From positions 24,848,698-24,912,697 of the forward strand of contig OY992833.1 of NCBI GenBank assembly GCA_963921425.1: a stretch of 64,000 nucleotides of DNA. Direction: 5' to 3'. The notes beneath the pieces were generated by a model that worked only from the letters and a program-made list of their open reading frames with translations, ran no database searches and was not told the DNA's origin. The position numbers were made by a program, and so were the translations under genes. Positions 34,293 to 47,055 of the stretch are shown piece by piece; position 1 is the stretch's first letter, and each line of letters begins with the position of its first letter. This stretch comes from Dryas octopetala (taxonomy: Eukaryota > Streptophyta > Magnoliopsida > Rosales > Rosaceae).

Positions 34293-37200
34293 ATGGCAAG
34301 TCATCAATATCACGAGAAAGAATTAGGGACTTTCTCGGAAAACAACTCGGACACAGATCGAGAGAGCATGGCGGGAACCACCGATCAGAGAAGAGCCTTC
34401 AGCGGTCCTCTCGGCACACCTAACAACAACAACAACAACAACAACAACAACTACTCTCTAAGCCCCTCCAGAGCTTGGCGGAGGATTAAGAGCGCCAAGT
34501 TCGACAAGCCGGCCATGGATTCCAATACTACTTACAGCACTAGTACTGATCACGACGACGACAACAAAGACGACGATGCCTACGTGGAGATCACGCTCGA
34601 CATTCGCGACGACACGGTGGCCGTCCACAGTGTTCAGGCCGCCGGAGGAGGCGGAAGCAACCACCTCCACGAAGACCCGGAGCTGGCGCTGCTGGCCAAG
34701 AAAACTCTCGAAGGCAAGAAATCTTCGTCGTTTCGCTCCTCCCTTCTTCGAAACACGTCGTCTCACATCCGCCAGGTCTCTCAGGAGCTGAAGCGTTTGG
34801 CTTCCTTCTCCAAGAGAAACTCCGCCTCCGCGAGACGCTTCAATCGCACCAAGTCCTCCACCGCACACGCTTTGAAGAGCCTCAAGTTCATTACCGCCAA
34901 GACCGCCTCCGGCGGCGGCGGCTGGGCTTCCGTCGACAAGCGCTTCGACGAACTCACCGCCAATTCCAACGGCCTGCTCCCGTCTTCTCTCTTCGGCGAA
35001 TGCATAGGTACTACAACGTACTACTCAATTACGTGTTTGATCATTGTTGTCAGTGAAACAGTGAATTAATTAATGAATGTTCTTTTACTTAATTTTGAAC
35101 GTACGTGAAGGAATGAACAAGGAGTCTAAGGAGTTTGCCGGAGAGCTTTTCCGCGCGCTTGCTCGGAGACGAAACTTAAGTGGTGATTCCGTCAACAAGG
35201 CACAGCTCAGAGAGTTCTGGGAGCAGATTTCGGACGAAAGCTTCGACTCCAGACTCCAAACTTTCTTCGACATGTATGTACAAAATATAGGTTCACTTAC
35301 TTCTCATTTATTATTATCTTTTTATCTTTTGCTAAGTAATTTTTATATACATTAATTCTTAATTACTTTTTTTATTCTCTAAAAATGTTTAAATTATAAT
35401 TATAATGCAGGGTGGATAGAGACGCCGATGGAAGAATCACTGAAGAAGAAGTCAGAGAGGTAGGTGCAAATGACAATTTTTTATAACGGATTACATACAC
35501 TGGCCGGCCACGTATATTTTTTTAATTAATTTTTTAAGCAACCAATAATGCATCCATGTAAATTCTACTTCCAATTAATTGTATGTGGAAATTATGTTGT
35601 AGATTATAAGCCTAAGTGCTTCAGCAAACAAACTCTCAACCATTCAGAAACAATCTAAGGAATATGCAGCCTTGATTATGGAAGAACTAGACCCAGACAG
35701 TGTTGGATACATCATGGTACGAATTGCATTAATTAATTAATTAATGAATGCATGAAGCTGGTCTTAATTATTTCTCCAATTTTCTCTATAAATAAAATTG
35801 TTACGAAACGAATGTACAGGTTGAAAACTTGGAAACTCTGTTGCTGCAAGCTCCAGTGAGCAACCAATCTGTGAGCGTAAGCGAAAGCCGAGTTCTTAGT
35901 CAGCTATTGAGCCAGAAGCTGAAGCCAACACTGGAGAACAACCCACTGAGAAAATGGTACCAGAAGAGCAAGTACTTCTTGTTGGATAACTGGCAGAGAG
36001 TCTGGGTCATGATGCTATGGCTTGGGATATTGTCGGCTCTGTTTGTCTACAAGTTTATGCAGTACCGGAATAAAGAAGCGGCATTTGAAGTGATGGGCTA
36101 CTGTGTTTGCATTGCCAAAGGAGGAGCAGAGACCCTCAAGTTCAACATGGCGCTCATTTTACTACCCGTCTGCCGAAACACCATTACTTGGCTTAGAAAC
36201 AAGACCAAATTGGGTGTCGTTGTCCCTTTCGATGATAATTTAAATTTTCACAAGGTAATTAATTCTCATTATTAGTTATGTTATTGTTGTCCCTTTCCTT
36301 ATGTTGGTCTCCATGGTCTAAAATTTGGTTCCCAAATTGCAGGTGATTGCAGTTGGAATAGCTGTTGGGGTTGGACTACACGCTGGGGCACATTTAATAT
36401 GTGACTTCCCACGGATTCTTCGTGCAACCGAAGATGAGTACGAGCCCTTGAAACATTACTTTGGTGATGAACAGCCTCCGAACTACTGGTGGTTTGTCAA
36501 GGGTGTTGAAGGGTTGACTGGGATTGGGATTGTGGTGTTGATGACCATAGCATTTACGCTGGCCACTCCTTGGTTTAGACGAAACAAGCTCAACCTCCCA
36601 AAGCCCCTCAAGAAGCTCACAGGTTTCAATGCCTTCTGGTACTCCCACCACCTGTTTGTCATTGTCTACGCTCTCCTCATAGTCCATAGCATTTACCTCT
36701 ACCTCACCAAGACATGGTATCAGAAAACGGTCAGTTTTAATTCCCTCAAATTAAATTTCTTCATTCCATTTTGTTAATTAAGTAGCATTTTGACAGTCTT
36801 TGCTTTACTTTTGTGGGGTGGCAGACGTGGATGTATTTGGCAGTGCCTGTTGTTCTTTATGCTTGTGAAAGGTTGATTAGATTCTTTAGGTCCAGCATTA
36901 AGCCTGTCAAGATTCTCATGGTACGTAATTCAATTTTGTCTCTTTTTCTTGGTCTTTATAGAAAGCACTACTAGCTAGCTCCATTTGTCTTATCAATTTC
37001 TTAACTATTTACACATTGTTATAAACATTGAAGGTTGCTGTGTATCCGGGAAATGTTCTTGCACTGCACATGTCAAAGCCACAGGGCTTCAAATACAAGA
37101 GCGGGCAGTACATGTTTGTCAACTGCGCTGCCGTTTCTCCCTTTGAATGGTACGTTACATACATATATATATATATATATATTTTGTGACACATAATTTG

Positions 37201-38540
37201 GTGCACACTATCGGTTAGTTGCGGCAATAACACAGCCTAGAACCACTCTAATTATGCTAAATAAACTAATTAAAAAATTGTGGGTATAACCTGCAGGCAC
37301 CCATTTTCTATTACCTCAGCACCTGGAGATGAATACCTAAGCGTCCACATTCGAACACTGGGTGATTGGACGCGGCAGCTCAAAACTGTTTTTTCCGAGG
37401 TTGGATGATGTTAAACAATTCTTAATTACAACCTGTTTAATTTTAAAACTTCCTTCTCAAATCCTCCAAAACTTGGACATGATCTCACTATTATTTGTTT
37501 GTACTTTGTATTGGTTACTTAGGTCTGTCAGCCTCCACCTGCTGGGAAGAGTGGGCTACTCAGAGCTGACATGCAAGGAGGAAACAATCCCAGGTAATTC
37601 GTTAATTCATTAGATAGACCCACCATAACTTTCAAACAATTAATCCCATGTAATTAATTAGCTAGCTGACAGCCGCAATGAATAATGTGGATTAATTTGT
37701 TAATTGGTGGTGATCAAACAGCTTTCCAAAGATTTTAATTGACGGTCCATATGGAGCTCCAGCACAAGACTACAAGAAATACGATGTTGTGTTGCTGGTG
37801 GGGCTTGGGATTGGGGCCACTCCCATGGTGAGCATTGTGAAGGACATCATCAACAACATGAAAATGAAGAGCAATGGAGAAGACGATTCGGTACCAGAGG
37901 CTTTAGAAAGTGGCAGGTCTACACCAAACTCATCAACACCAAGTCACAATAACAACAATAGTAGTAGTGGGAAGAACAAGAGCAACAAAGGGTTCAAGAC
38001 AAGGAAAGCCTACTACTACTGGGTCACAAGGGAACAGGGGTCGTTTGAATGGTTCAAAGGGATACTGAATGAGGTGGCAGAGATGGATGAGAAGGGTGTG
38101 ATAGAGCTGCACAATTATTGCACGAGTGTGTATGAGGAAGGAGATGCCAGGTCAGCACTCATAGCCATGCTTCAGTCTCTTCACCATGCCAAGAATGGTG
38201 TGGATGTGGTTTCTGGGACTCGTGTCAAATCCCACTTTGCCAAACCCAACTGGCGCCAAGTGTACAAGAATATTGCTCTCCACCATCCTGATAGCAGAGT
38301 GGGTCAGTAGCCAAACCACCACCTTTTGCCTACCACATTCACATTACTATATATCTTTTGAAAATTCATAATATACATATAATCAGCATATGTCATTAAT
38401 TGTTATTATTGACATCATTAATATATGCAGGCGTGTTTTACTGTGGGGCACCAGCACTCACAAAGGAGCTGAAGCAACTGGCTTTGGACTTCTCCCACAA
38501 GACCTCCACCAAGTTCGATTTTCATAAAGAGAACTTCTAG
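34293..38540 (+). CDS. RBOHD: Respiratory burst oxidase (NADPH oxidase), RBOHD-like
   Basis: Twelve exons (34293-35007, 35111-35273, 35411-35459, 35603-35716, 35820-36254, 36343-36729, 36825-36920, 37034-37149, 37297-37399, 37523-37593, 37722-38302, 38431-38540) give 979 aa. This plasma-membrane enzyme moves electrons from NADPH via FAD and two haems to apoplastic oxygen, making superoxide. Visible: Ser/Asn-rich regulatory N terminus with AFSGPLG at 35-41; EF-hand [12 protein letters not shown] at 295-306 and a weaker second one near D339; first membrane helix about 408-427; haem-ligand region HAGAH (H505, H509); FAD motif [11 protein letters not shown] at 693-703; NADPH motif GLGIGATPM at 777-785; C-terminal KFDFHKENF. 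Text is closest to RBOHD as I recall it, but close paralogues cannot be excluded. N44-N53 is an Asn run. Confidence 0.94.
34422..34452 (+). repeat. (AAC)n coding microsatellite in RBOH exon 1
   Basis: About ten AAC/CAA repeats encode ten consecutive Asn residues (44-53) in the cytosolic N terminus, just after the conserved AFSGPLG segment. Length variation among alleles is likely. Confidence 0.9.
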
Positions 38541-40752
38541 TTGTTGTAATTAAACAAGGAGAAGAAGAGCATGTACATGACCCCTAGCTGACCTAATGCA
38601 TATGTATGTAATGTGTGTATGGATCAATGAGTTTTGGTTTACATAACAGACAGAGATTAGACCCAAAGTGGGAAATAAAGGTCCACCTCTGTGACCACTT
38701 GTGGTGGCTGCAAAGCCTGCAAGTGCAATAATACCTACCTACAGCAAGTAACATCTTTGAACAGAGTAGTGAGAGAGATCAAAGGGACCTGCCGCAAAAA
38801 CTGACCAATAATCGATACAGATAAAGTATGTCAGCTGTGGAACATCACCACACCAACCAGCAGCAACCCCCCAATTGCATATACGAATACTCTCTTTATT
38901 TTTATTTTTTATTTTTCTTTCTTGGATATATTAGTTTTGTCCACAGTTTAGTGCATTCTTTATTGGATGTCATTCTTTAAATTGAAGAGTGTGATGCCAT
39001 TTGTCTCTTCTAGAAGATCATTATTGTATTTGTTACTGATGCTGCAGTGTTAATGATATTAAACTTTGTTGATTTGGATAACAAAGAGTTTCAATGCCAA
39101 GCAAAAAAATTAGCACTAAATCAGACACAAAAGCACAAAATGGCCTGTTGTTTCAGTTTTCTTATTATGATACAGCCTTTAATGTTCATTGAGATCACAC
39201 ACAAATTTTACAGAATAGAATTTGGTTTCTAAGATTTCTGCTGATCCGTTGAAGTTGAACAAATACTTTTCTATTCCATGGTCAATCAATTCATGATGCG
39301 TTTTACTTTCTTTTATTGTTCTAAACCTACTCCTCCAAGCAGTGACCATACCTCTTCTGATCAATATTCTATGTGTATATGAGTCATGCTTGAATATATG
39401 AGTTGAATTAATGAAAACAGTGGGACAACCACTTTTAACACTCTTACAACAATCAATATATAATTGATCATTAATAACAACTCAATATTGTAGATTCTCA
39501 ATTTTTATTACTTAATGTGCATAAAGATTATCCTTAATTACTTTGTCATCATCTTGTTTCCATGAATCGCTCAAAAAGGAACAAAATTAAGGACCACCAC
39601 AACTCTAATAAAGTGCTTTTATGAAAATGATGGATTCAAGTGCAAGTGGCATAATATCATGGTAAATGCACTATTGGTGTATTCAACATTGCCTATGGTG
39701 GGAAGTGGACTATGTTGACAAAAGGGGTCGTAAAGTGGCCACATCTTGAAATCAATACACTACGTATCTTAGCGAGGGCGTCAATTTGGTGCAACACAGA
39801 AAGATTTTGTTTGAAATACCATATTTTGAATTTGCAAGCTGGGATTTTGTGTATTTCAACATGTGGTTGGTTGGTATTATTAAATATTACTTGGAGCTGA
39901 AGTCTCCGACATGATATGCACATTTCAAATTACAGGAGCTATTGTTTTCAATTGCACATTTTGCACTTAGACTCAACAGGAGAATCTAGAAAGAAATCTG
40001 TATTGGAATTTCGGGGTGTTTAATGTTAAAGTAAAAGAGAACATTCTGATCTTATTAAGAGTATGAATGGATTAATATATGCGTGTATGTGGAGATTAAC
40101 AGTTGTAATCAATATCTTTATATAGATCATATGCCAATCATGAGGTTAGAACCTGCCCCAACCTTAAAATTCAACTTACTTGATCATTCCCATCAACAGC
40201 AGCAGCGTCACAAGACCGGAGCGACAACAATTATCAATGCACATTCTGGCCAAGAAAACAATGATCAATGCACATCATACAAATTACAAGTTCCTTATTC
40301 TTTTTCAATAGACTGTTTAATTTTTCATTAGTAACATACCTTGTTCATTTCCATCAACGCCATTGACACGTATGGAATTGGCCCAAGTCCAAAAAACAAG
40401 TTATCAAATTGGCCCTTGTCATGTCACATAATACAAAGCGACAATATAATACATAGAAAGAGTTTGATTCATGAGAAATAATGAACAGTTAAACACTCTT
40501 CCTATTGCAGCCAGCTTATTTGAAACACCTTTGGTTAGCTTTAAAGACACTCCACGATGTGATTAGGGTAAGCAAAGGGAAAAAAGACCTAATTGGAAAC
40601 AATGAAATAGCACATTATCCAACAACACAGATTACAGATAACAACTACAAGGAAATTTTTTGTGTTTCTTTACAACAAAAAAAACTACATCAAAACATCG
40701 ATCATGGGAGAAGATAGAATCTCTTTGTGTTTCTTTAGAGTTTACATATCTA
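38541..40752. other. Convergent intergenic region, no supported gene
   Basis: Between the stop codons of RBOH and the VTT protein gene. The first few hundred bases are probably the RBOH 3' UTR. Short open frames of about 60-80 codons do not resemble proteins, and no repeat stands out. Confidence 0.5.
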
Positions 40753-42256
40753 TTATTGACCTTTTTTCAGGTCCTTGTTATTAGAGTCAAGGATGTTATT
40801 CGTGTCTTGAGTATGATCACTGGTAGAGGATTCAGTCACTAATTTTTCAGAAGAGTACTTCTTAATTCTCAAGGAAATAAGAATGCTTGACGTAATTCCT
40901 AGTACAGGAAAAAGGTATGACCAAACTTTAGATTTCTGAGAGCCAGATGCTGAAGAAACAGCAGCACCAGCCAGGCTGCCAATGGATGTATTTTGTAAAA
41001 TCATTGGCAGGCATCCGATAACTGTTGGCAGCAGAAAATCCACCACAAACCGAACTCTTGTCGCAGCAAGGGCATAATTTATAACATAGGAGGGCATCGG
41101 CGAGAAGCGCGCAAGAAGGACAAATTTCCAACCATCTCGCTCAACTCCTCTGGAGAGGACAAGGAAGTACTTGTTCCTCTGGACCCGCTCCATTGCTGAA
41201 CTTGAACTCTTGAATATTAACCTGAAAATTTCACAACAATAAAGCAGTTCCTATAGGCAATGTTGATCGCAGAAACAAAATGCAGCCAAATCAACAGAGC
41301 ATTAATCCAAACAAATTGACACAGGAGAAATTGGAGTTCATATGCAGTTCCCATATGAAGATTGGGAGGTGTTGCAAGTAATGCTGCTCGCAGGATAGTG
41401 TACCTCCCGTTATTTAGGTGATACTATGAATGGTATTTGATACTAAGGTCATTCATGGTATTATCATGCATTCCCCATTGCAGGTAGGTTAATTCTCAGT
41501 ACGTGTTTAGCTTAAGATGTATGTAGAGCAGCAGAGGCCCTCATCCAAATGAGTATTTAAAAGAAACAGTCCTTCACTCAAAATCAAACCACTCGCCTTC
41601 ATGGAAAGAGCCAGCATTACTCGTGTTACAAAATCATTCATTTCAATATTTCATACATAATTCTTTTTCACATGATGTAATTCACACACCCAAAGATTCT
41701 CATTTCAGAAACGAGCTCTCTACCACAGAGCATTAAACATGCAAGTGTTTCAGTAAACTGTCCTTGACTTGACTACAAATGGAAAAGGGTATTAGGCTTT
41801 TTTGTAATTTTGCATTAAGATTTTCACCTTTCACCCATTACAGAAATGATACCAAAGCTAACACTGACATTACATACATTCAAATGAAACAATCGAATAT
41901 TTCTGAAATTGGTGATAGGAAAAAGGCCAAGTAGTGAATTGATACCTGCCGATCCAGAAAGAGAGGGAAGCCCCCAGAAGCTTGGCCGAGAAGACACAGA
42001 GCACCGCGGGGAAGAAGCCGAAGAGCAGAGAAGAGGAGGCCTCGAATAAGACGGCGGAGGGCAAGCAGAGAGCGAGAGAGAGGGTGTGTAATCCGACGAA
42101 CAAAGGGATGGCCCACACCCCCAAGCGATCGGACAATTCGAGAAACAGGTTGACGACGGCGTCTTTGTCCCAGCCATAGTGCTTGCTCACTTGCCACACT
42201 ATTCCGCCTATCCCCACCACCACTCCTATTGTCCACCGCCTACCCATCTTCCCCAT
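40753..42256 (-). CDS. TVP38/TMEM64 (VTT, SNARE-associated Golgi) family membrane protein
   Basis: Two exons, 42256-41946 and 41221-40753, with a 724-bp phase-2 GT-AG intron, give 259 aa. Hydrophobic segments cover about residues 9-25, 45-75 and 80-102, then a second cluster in exon 2. The family motif FGFFPAVLCVFSAKLLGASLSF precedes the intron, and the FVLLARFSPMPSYVINYALAAT block follows it, which is the most conserved part of VTT/DedA-like proteins. Such proteins sit in ER/Golgi-type membranes, and the animal relatives TMEM41B and VMP1 act in lipid scrambling and autophagy; whether this plant member does so is unknown. The C-terminal tail is hydrophilic, Ser/Asn/Asp-rich, likely cytosolic. 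Two in-frame ATGs three codons apart open the frame; the first is used. Confidence 0.88.
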
Positions 42257-42348
42257 TTCCCTCTTTCTTCCTCAAATTCTCTCTGTTTCACTGTTTCTCT
42301 TACTTTCTCTCTCACACGGTCACACCATTTCGCCATTCAATACCCGGA

Positions 42349-42413
42349 TGGGCCGGATCCTATGTACTTTTCTTTCCAATGGGCTTAGCATATTCTCACT
42401 CGGCCCAGGCCCA
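42349..42413 (-). promoter_or_regulatory. Cluster of four site II (TGGGCY) motifs upstream of the VTT gene
   Basis: TGGGCC or TGGGCT on either strand at 42349-42354, 42380-42385, 42402-42407 and 42408-42413, 93-157 bases before the start codon. Site II elements bind TCP factors in plant promoters of housekeeping and growth genes; binding here is inferred. Confidence 0.5.
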
Positions 42414-42784
42414 TATGTCATCAAGGCTTATCCGCTACTTATCAATCAGATTTGGCCAACTAGTGTACTGTGTACTTGAGATCTGGTCTCGTCTTATCAT
42501 ATCAGCAATTGGGCAATTGGCACCGACTAGGCAATTGTCGCATTACCAATAAGGCAATTGTCCCAGTTTTCCACCTCTTCCAGTCCTCCTTTGGTCCTTT
42601 TCATTCAACACCTAAACACGTGCACTCCCTTGGTCAAAGATAGGATATTCTCTCTTTTTCTCTCCCTCTCTCCCCCTCTAAGAAGTAAGTTAACCTTCAA
42701 AATTTGAGAACAAGATGTTCACCATGTTTGGGTTCTACTTCGAATAATTGAATATTGTTTTCCTAATGGATGAGATTGAACAAG

Positions 42785-43205
42785 TTTTGTACGACCCGTT
42801 AAGCGGGTGAACACGATACTATTTGTTAGGCCAACAAGTAATGAAAATGCTAAAATGAATACAACACGAAAAATAATAAGTACGATCCTAATAAATTTTT
42901 TTTTTTTTAACAAAAAATTTGAATTAAAAATATTATATTACATAAGTAAATAAATACATTTTATTCTATAAATATATAGTTTAAACATTAGACATAAAAA
43001 TCTTAAAATATACAAATTAAATGATTAATATCACAAAAATATATATATATTTCTAATGGGTCAATAACGAGTTTTGCGGATTAACACGAACACGACACGA
43101 AATTTAACGGGTCTACACGATTTCAATAGGACACGATAAGCCTCAACCCGAACACTAAATTTGTCATGTCGTGTTAATATGTGGATAGGATATTGCCAAG
43201 TCTAG
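42785..43205. mobile_element. hAT-type non-autonomous element fragment (candidate)
   Basis: Repeated motifs of the type ACCCGTTAA, AACACGAACACGACACGA and AACGGGTC recur, a text seen in many plant genomes as a dispersed element. The right edge, reverse-complemented, reads CTAGACTTGGCAATATCC, which looks like a hAT terminus (TAGACTTGGCAA). A matching left end and target duplication were not found, so it may be truncated. Confidence 0.4.
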
Positions 43206-43222
43206 TGAGTTTGACATGAATC

Positions 43223-43425
43223 ACATCAATAAATAGTTTATATCCTTTAGGGACCTTAGGTATTGTGAATTTTACATCAATAAATAATTTATACCCCTTA
43301 CCACGTTGCGTATTGTGAGTGTCACATCAATAAATAGATTATAACAGTCACACACGTTACGCATTTTGAATTTCATGTGAATTAGTAGTTTATAATCGTC
43401 ATCTATGTAAAACATGTGTGATGCA
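43223..43425. repeat. Degenerate 50/51-bp tandem repeat
   Basis: Units begin at 43223, 43274, 43324 and 43374. The first three start ACATCAATAAATA and the unit also carries a degenerate TATTGTGAATTTT-like block; the fourth unit is more diverged. Confidence 0.7.
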
Positions 43426-44820
43426 TATAAATTATTTGATGTAACGCATGTATGATGTATATGAATTATTTAACGTAACGTACACATGTATGATGCATAT
43501 AAATTTGAAATTTTGCTATCGTACATACAAATATATGGTGTGGATGTTTTTATTACCATTGGATTGATGGGCTCAAGATTTTTTGATTTTTTGGTTCAAA
43601 TTTTCTAATTATCCGATCCATAACCATGTCATGGATGTGGACAGATATAACGTAACTTGTCTCATATAAAATCAGTGCACCATATTTCCTTTTCTTTCCC
43701 TCACACTTACAATTTTGCAACCCGATGTGGTATCTGTTCATGCAGTGTTGTGCAGAGATTCAAATTATCTTTAACCAATTGTTTTTGTATTGGAATATGT
43801 AGGCTCAGCAGTTTAGACTTCAAAGTCTTACAGTATTCATATTTTCAGCAGTGCGTTTAGAGTACTTATGGGATTAAATTTGTTTGGTTAACCAAATAGT
43901 GATATTATTCTCATTATTATTTATTGTTATCTTTTTGGTTAAGTGCCAACAAAGTGATGACACAAATCCTTGTCGTACGCAACCATGAATTTCTTTTATA
44001 TATGAACTATGAAGGGTAGGTGATAAGAAATCAGACAATCAGACTATCAGTACTGTACTACTGTGTTGGGTTGGCGAGAGAGTGAAGTTTAGGGAGACTT
44101 AATTAATTAATTAGTTCCTAGCTAGCTAGTTTCAACTTTCAATACGAATTGTAATTGTGCAATCGTGTGTATATAAGTGTACCACATACATCTAATTGAG
44201 CAGCTATTTATGTTATTCGAAATTATTGTATCGTGCATTCGTGCCTAGCTAACTGCTCCATATATATAAAATTGCTAGCTCCTGACATGCATATATAAAC
44301 AATATTAATATTGAAAGATACACATTTGACTAGAATGAAACCTGGGACCAATCAAGATCAAAAATTTCGTTCTTTGTTCATTAAACCCCAAAAAAAGAGT
44401 TACTTAATTAATTCTCAATTTGTTTGGATTGGATAGAATGAGAGTGAGAGAATCTCAAGTTGTTTAAATGGAAGTTGGGAATGGTGTGTGCGTCACGTAT
44501 GGGTGGAGTTACTGCAAGTCCGTGTAACCTCCATTGGGAAATGCAAGCTGCATGTTGTCACCCTTTGCTTAGACCATGCAACATATAAAGGACCAAACGT
44601 AGAGAAAAAAGAGAGATTCTTTTGTTTCTACGCAACGTAACAACTCTTCAGCTCGTCTCAAATACTGCTAATTAACCTAGCTAAATCATTCTTGGCCAAA
44701 AAAAAAAAAACCTAGCTAAATCATAATGTATTATCTTAATTACACGCTTAATTAATAATTAGTCAGAGTTGGTATAAAGAAGAACTGATCAGTATGACAG
44801 TATATATGCAATGCATGTTG

Positions 44821-44853
<33 letters not shown>

Positions 44854-45997
44854 GATACCTCTGGTTCTGGATATGCTTTTGGTATCTTATATTAAAAGTG
44901 TATTTTTTTTTTTGTTTTGTTCAATAATTATTGTATCTAGTCTGAGTCTTCTCTGACTATAATAAATCGCTGTTCCCTCCCATGCCATACATATAAATGG
45001 ATAGAGATGGCCCAATATATTATATGAGCATCAGAATTAATTCAAATCTTGAACAAGATTTAAAATTCATATTTATGGCTTTATATACGTCCATAGTAAT
45101 TAAATGACTAAAAATGTGAGTTGAAAAGAGGGTGGACCGTGGACCACAAAATTCATGAAGGAAAGGCGGGATCTGTGATTTAAAAATTCCACTGATTTTG
45201 GCCTCAATTGGCGTTCGAGAAGAAACAAGTTGCAGTCAAACAAAGTGTCAAACTTTCAAAATAAACAAAGGTAGATGCAAAGTACAATGTGATACACCAC
45301 AAAAGAAAGCAAAGCTTTACCCGGGTCTCACGCCCCTCTCCCTCAAATCCAAGCTATCTAATCTATCTTCTTAATTTCCATACTATAATATAATTAATAC
45401 TAATTTTATTACTCTACTGTCGGCTACTACTGTATAACATGCAAGAGATTATTCTATGTAACTACAAAACTATATGTTATGCTGATGTAGTATTATTAAT
45501 TTATTCAAATTATAATATATATACAATAATTAATATTTTAAATTTTAAATTTTAAACAAAAATGATCATGTGTTATAATTTTGAGTGAATTGGTAACATC
45601 ATGTCAACATGTCATATAATGTTACGATTCACATAATAATTTTTCATGTATAACATACAACTATTTTTTAAACCTTTGATTAATGATGAGTTTACTTTTT
45701 CATTATTATTAGAATATATAGAATTTTAATCATTAGAATATAAAATTTTATTGGTCAAAAAAGAATATAAAATTTTAACCATTAGATGTATTTGTATATC
45801 ATATAACTATTGTATCAAAGACTAATTTGGGCATGTACAAACTTAAAAAATTTAGTAGAACAAGCGAGGGAGAATGCATTTAATAGTTTAATTTGACACA
45901 ATTAGTAATTCATTGATCAAGTGAAGTTAGTTTTGAATGTATTATTCCTCAAGGTTTAAGTCTATGAAGTGAATAAATATGTTATTATTATACTCCA

Positions 45998-46044
45998 CTA
46001 TATAAAACTATAAACGCATTCCATTCACTCATGTATTATATAAA
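45998..46044 (+). promoter_or_regulatory. Two TATA boxes upstream of the DUF4228 gene
   Basis: CTATATAAAA at 45998-46007 and TATATAAAG at 46037-46044. The second would place transcription start near 46070 and a leader of roughly 190 bases. Which is used cannot be told. Confidence 0.4.
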
Positions 46045-46257
46045 GCCCCCAAAACTCAATCTTGTTAGTTTGCAATCAATTGCCAAACCCCACCCTACAC
46101 AAAAAGACTCAACCCTTTTTCCCTCCCTCTTAATCACTCAACAAAGCAATCGAAATCCAAACCTGTCCATTTCTCTCTGCACGTATGTGGTTCTGAGTCC
46201 ACACACCCCATCTCTGTAATCTCTTGGCATTGAAATATCATTCATATATATGAGCAA

Positions 46258-47055
46258 ATGGGCGTTCGATTCTTCACTCTGCAAATGATTCCATGGTGTT
46301 TCCAATTGATGGGTAACAGCCACAACGTCTCCCGAGTCCAACTCCAACCCGATAAGAAGCCCCGGGCGGTTGGCCCCATCAAGCTCGTGAAGTCCGATGG
46401 CCTCGTGAAGATCTACCACCAACCCATCCACGTCTCCGACCTCATGCTGCAATTTCCCAAACACCTGGTCTGCAGATCCGACTCCTTCTACATCGGCCAG
46501 AAGATCCCAGCTCTCTCTGAGCACGACCAGCTCCAGCTCGGCCACAAGTACTTCCTCCTCCCCAAACACTTGTTCCAATCGGTTCTCTCCTTCGTCACCA
46601 TTGCCTCCTTCGCTTCCTCCCAACAACCCCAATTCCCCAGAGACTCCAAGAACGCGTTTCTCAGGAAGGCTGCGAATTGTGAACCTTTCGATATTCAGAA
46701 ATCGCCTTCTGGGTGTTTGAAAATACGCGTTTCTGATGAGTTTATATCCCAATTGTTGGAGGAGGGGAAGCTCAATGAGGAAGAAGCAGTGAAAGATGAT
46801 GAACCCAAAAGCAGAGTTTGCACTACGCCTCAGTTGCAGAAGGACTACACGCAACTGGTTGGGTCACGCCAATGGAAGCCGAGGCTCGAGCCCATAAGAG
46901 AGACTCGGGAAGCAAAGAGAAGAGTACTCTCTACTTATTCGTTTGGGATGAGGAGGTCCAAGAAGAAACCTCAGCAACCCAATTCATTGAAGGCCTCCCA
47001 AAAGAGTACTACTCCATCGAAAGCCAAGATCAAGATCAAATCATCCAGAAAATGA
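46258..47055 (+). CDS. DUF4228 / PADRE domain protein
   Basis: Single-exon gene of 265 aa, or 248 aa if translation starts at the ATG at 46309 (residue 18), where the text MGNSHNV fits the family's usual MGN(C/S) start and a possible N-myristoylation site; I think 46309 is the more likely start, and the 17 upstream residues are unusual for the family. The DUF4228 core includes IKLVKSDGLVKIYHQPI, VSDLMLQFPKHLVC, and LQLGHKYFLLP. The C-terminal half is basic, with the TPQLQKDYTQLVGSRQWKPRLEPIRE block and a Lys/Ser-rich end that could act as a nuclear signal. Genes of this family often respond to pathogen or abiotic stress; the molecular role is unknown. Confidence 0.88.
   Translation: MGVRFFTLQMIPWCFQLMGNSHNVSRVQLQPDKKPRAVGPIKLVKSDGLVKIYHQPIHVSDLMLQFPKHLVCRSDSFYIGQKIPALSEHDQLQLGHKYFLLPKHLFQSVLSFVTIASFASSQQPQFPRDSKNAFLRKAANCEPFDIQKSPSGCLKIRVSDEFISQLLEEGKLNEEEAVKDDEPKSRVCTTPQLQKDYTQLVGSRQWKPRLEPIRETREAKRRVLSTYSFGMRRSKKKPQQPNSLKASQKSTTPSKAKIKIKSSRK

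Larger units (their letters stand above)
42257..46257. other. Intergenic with repeats, no supported gene
   Basis: Contains the VTT gene promoter, a segment with repeated 'acacg' motifs ending GCCAAGTCTAG (about 42785-43205), a 50/51-bp tandem repeat (43223-43425), an AT microsatellite (44820-44845) and, at the end, the TATA boxes of the next gene. The rest is AT-rich and has no gene-like open frame. Confidence 0.5.
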
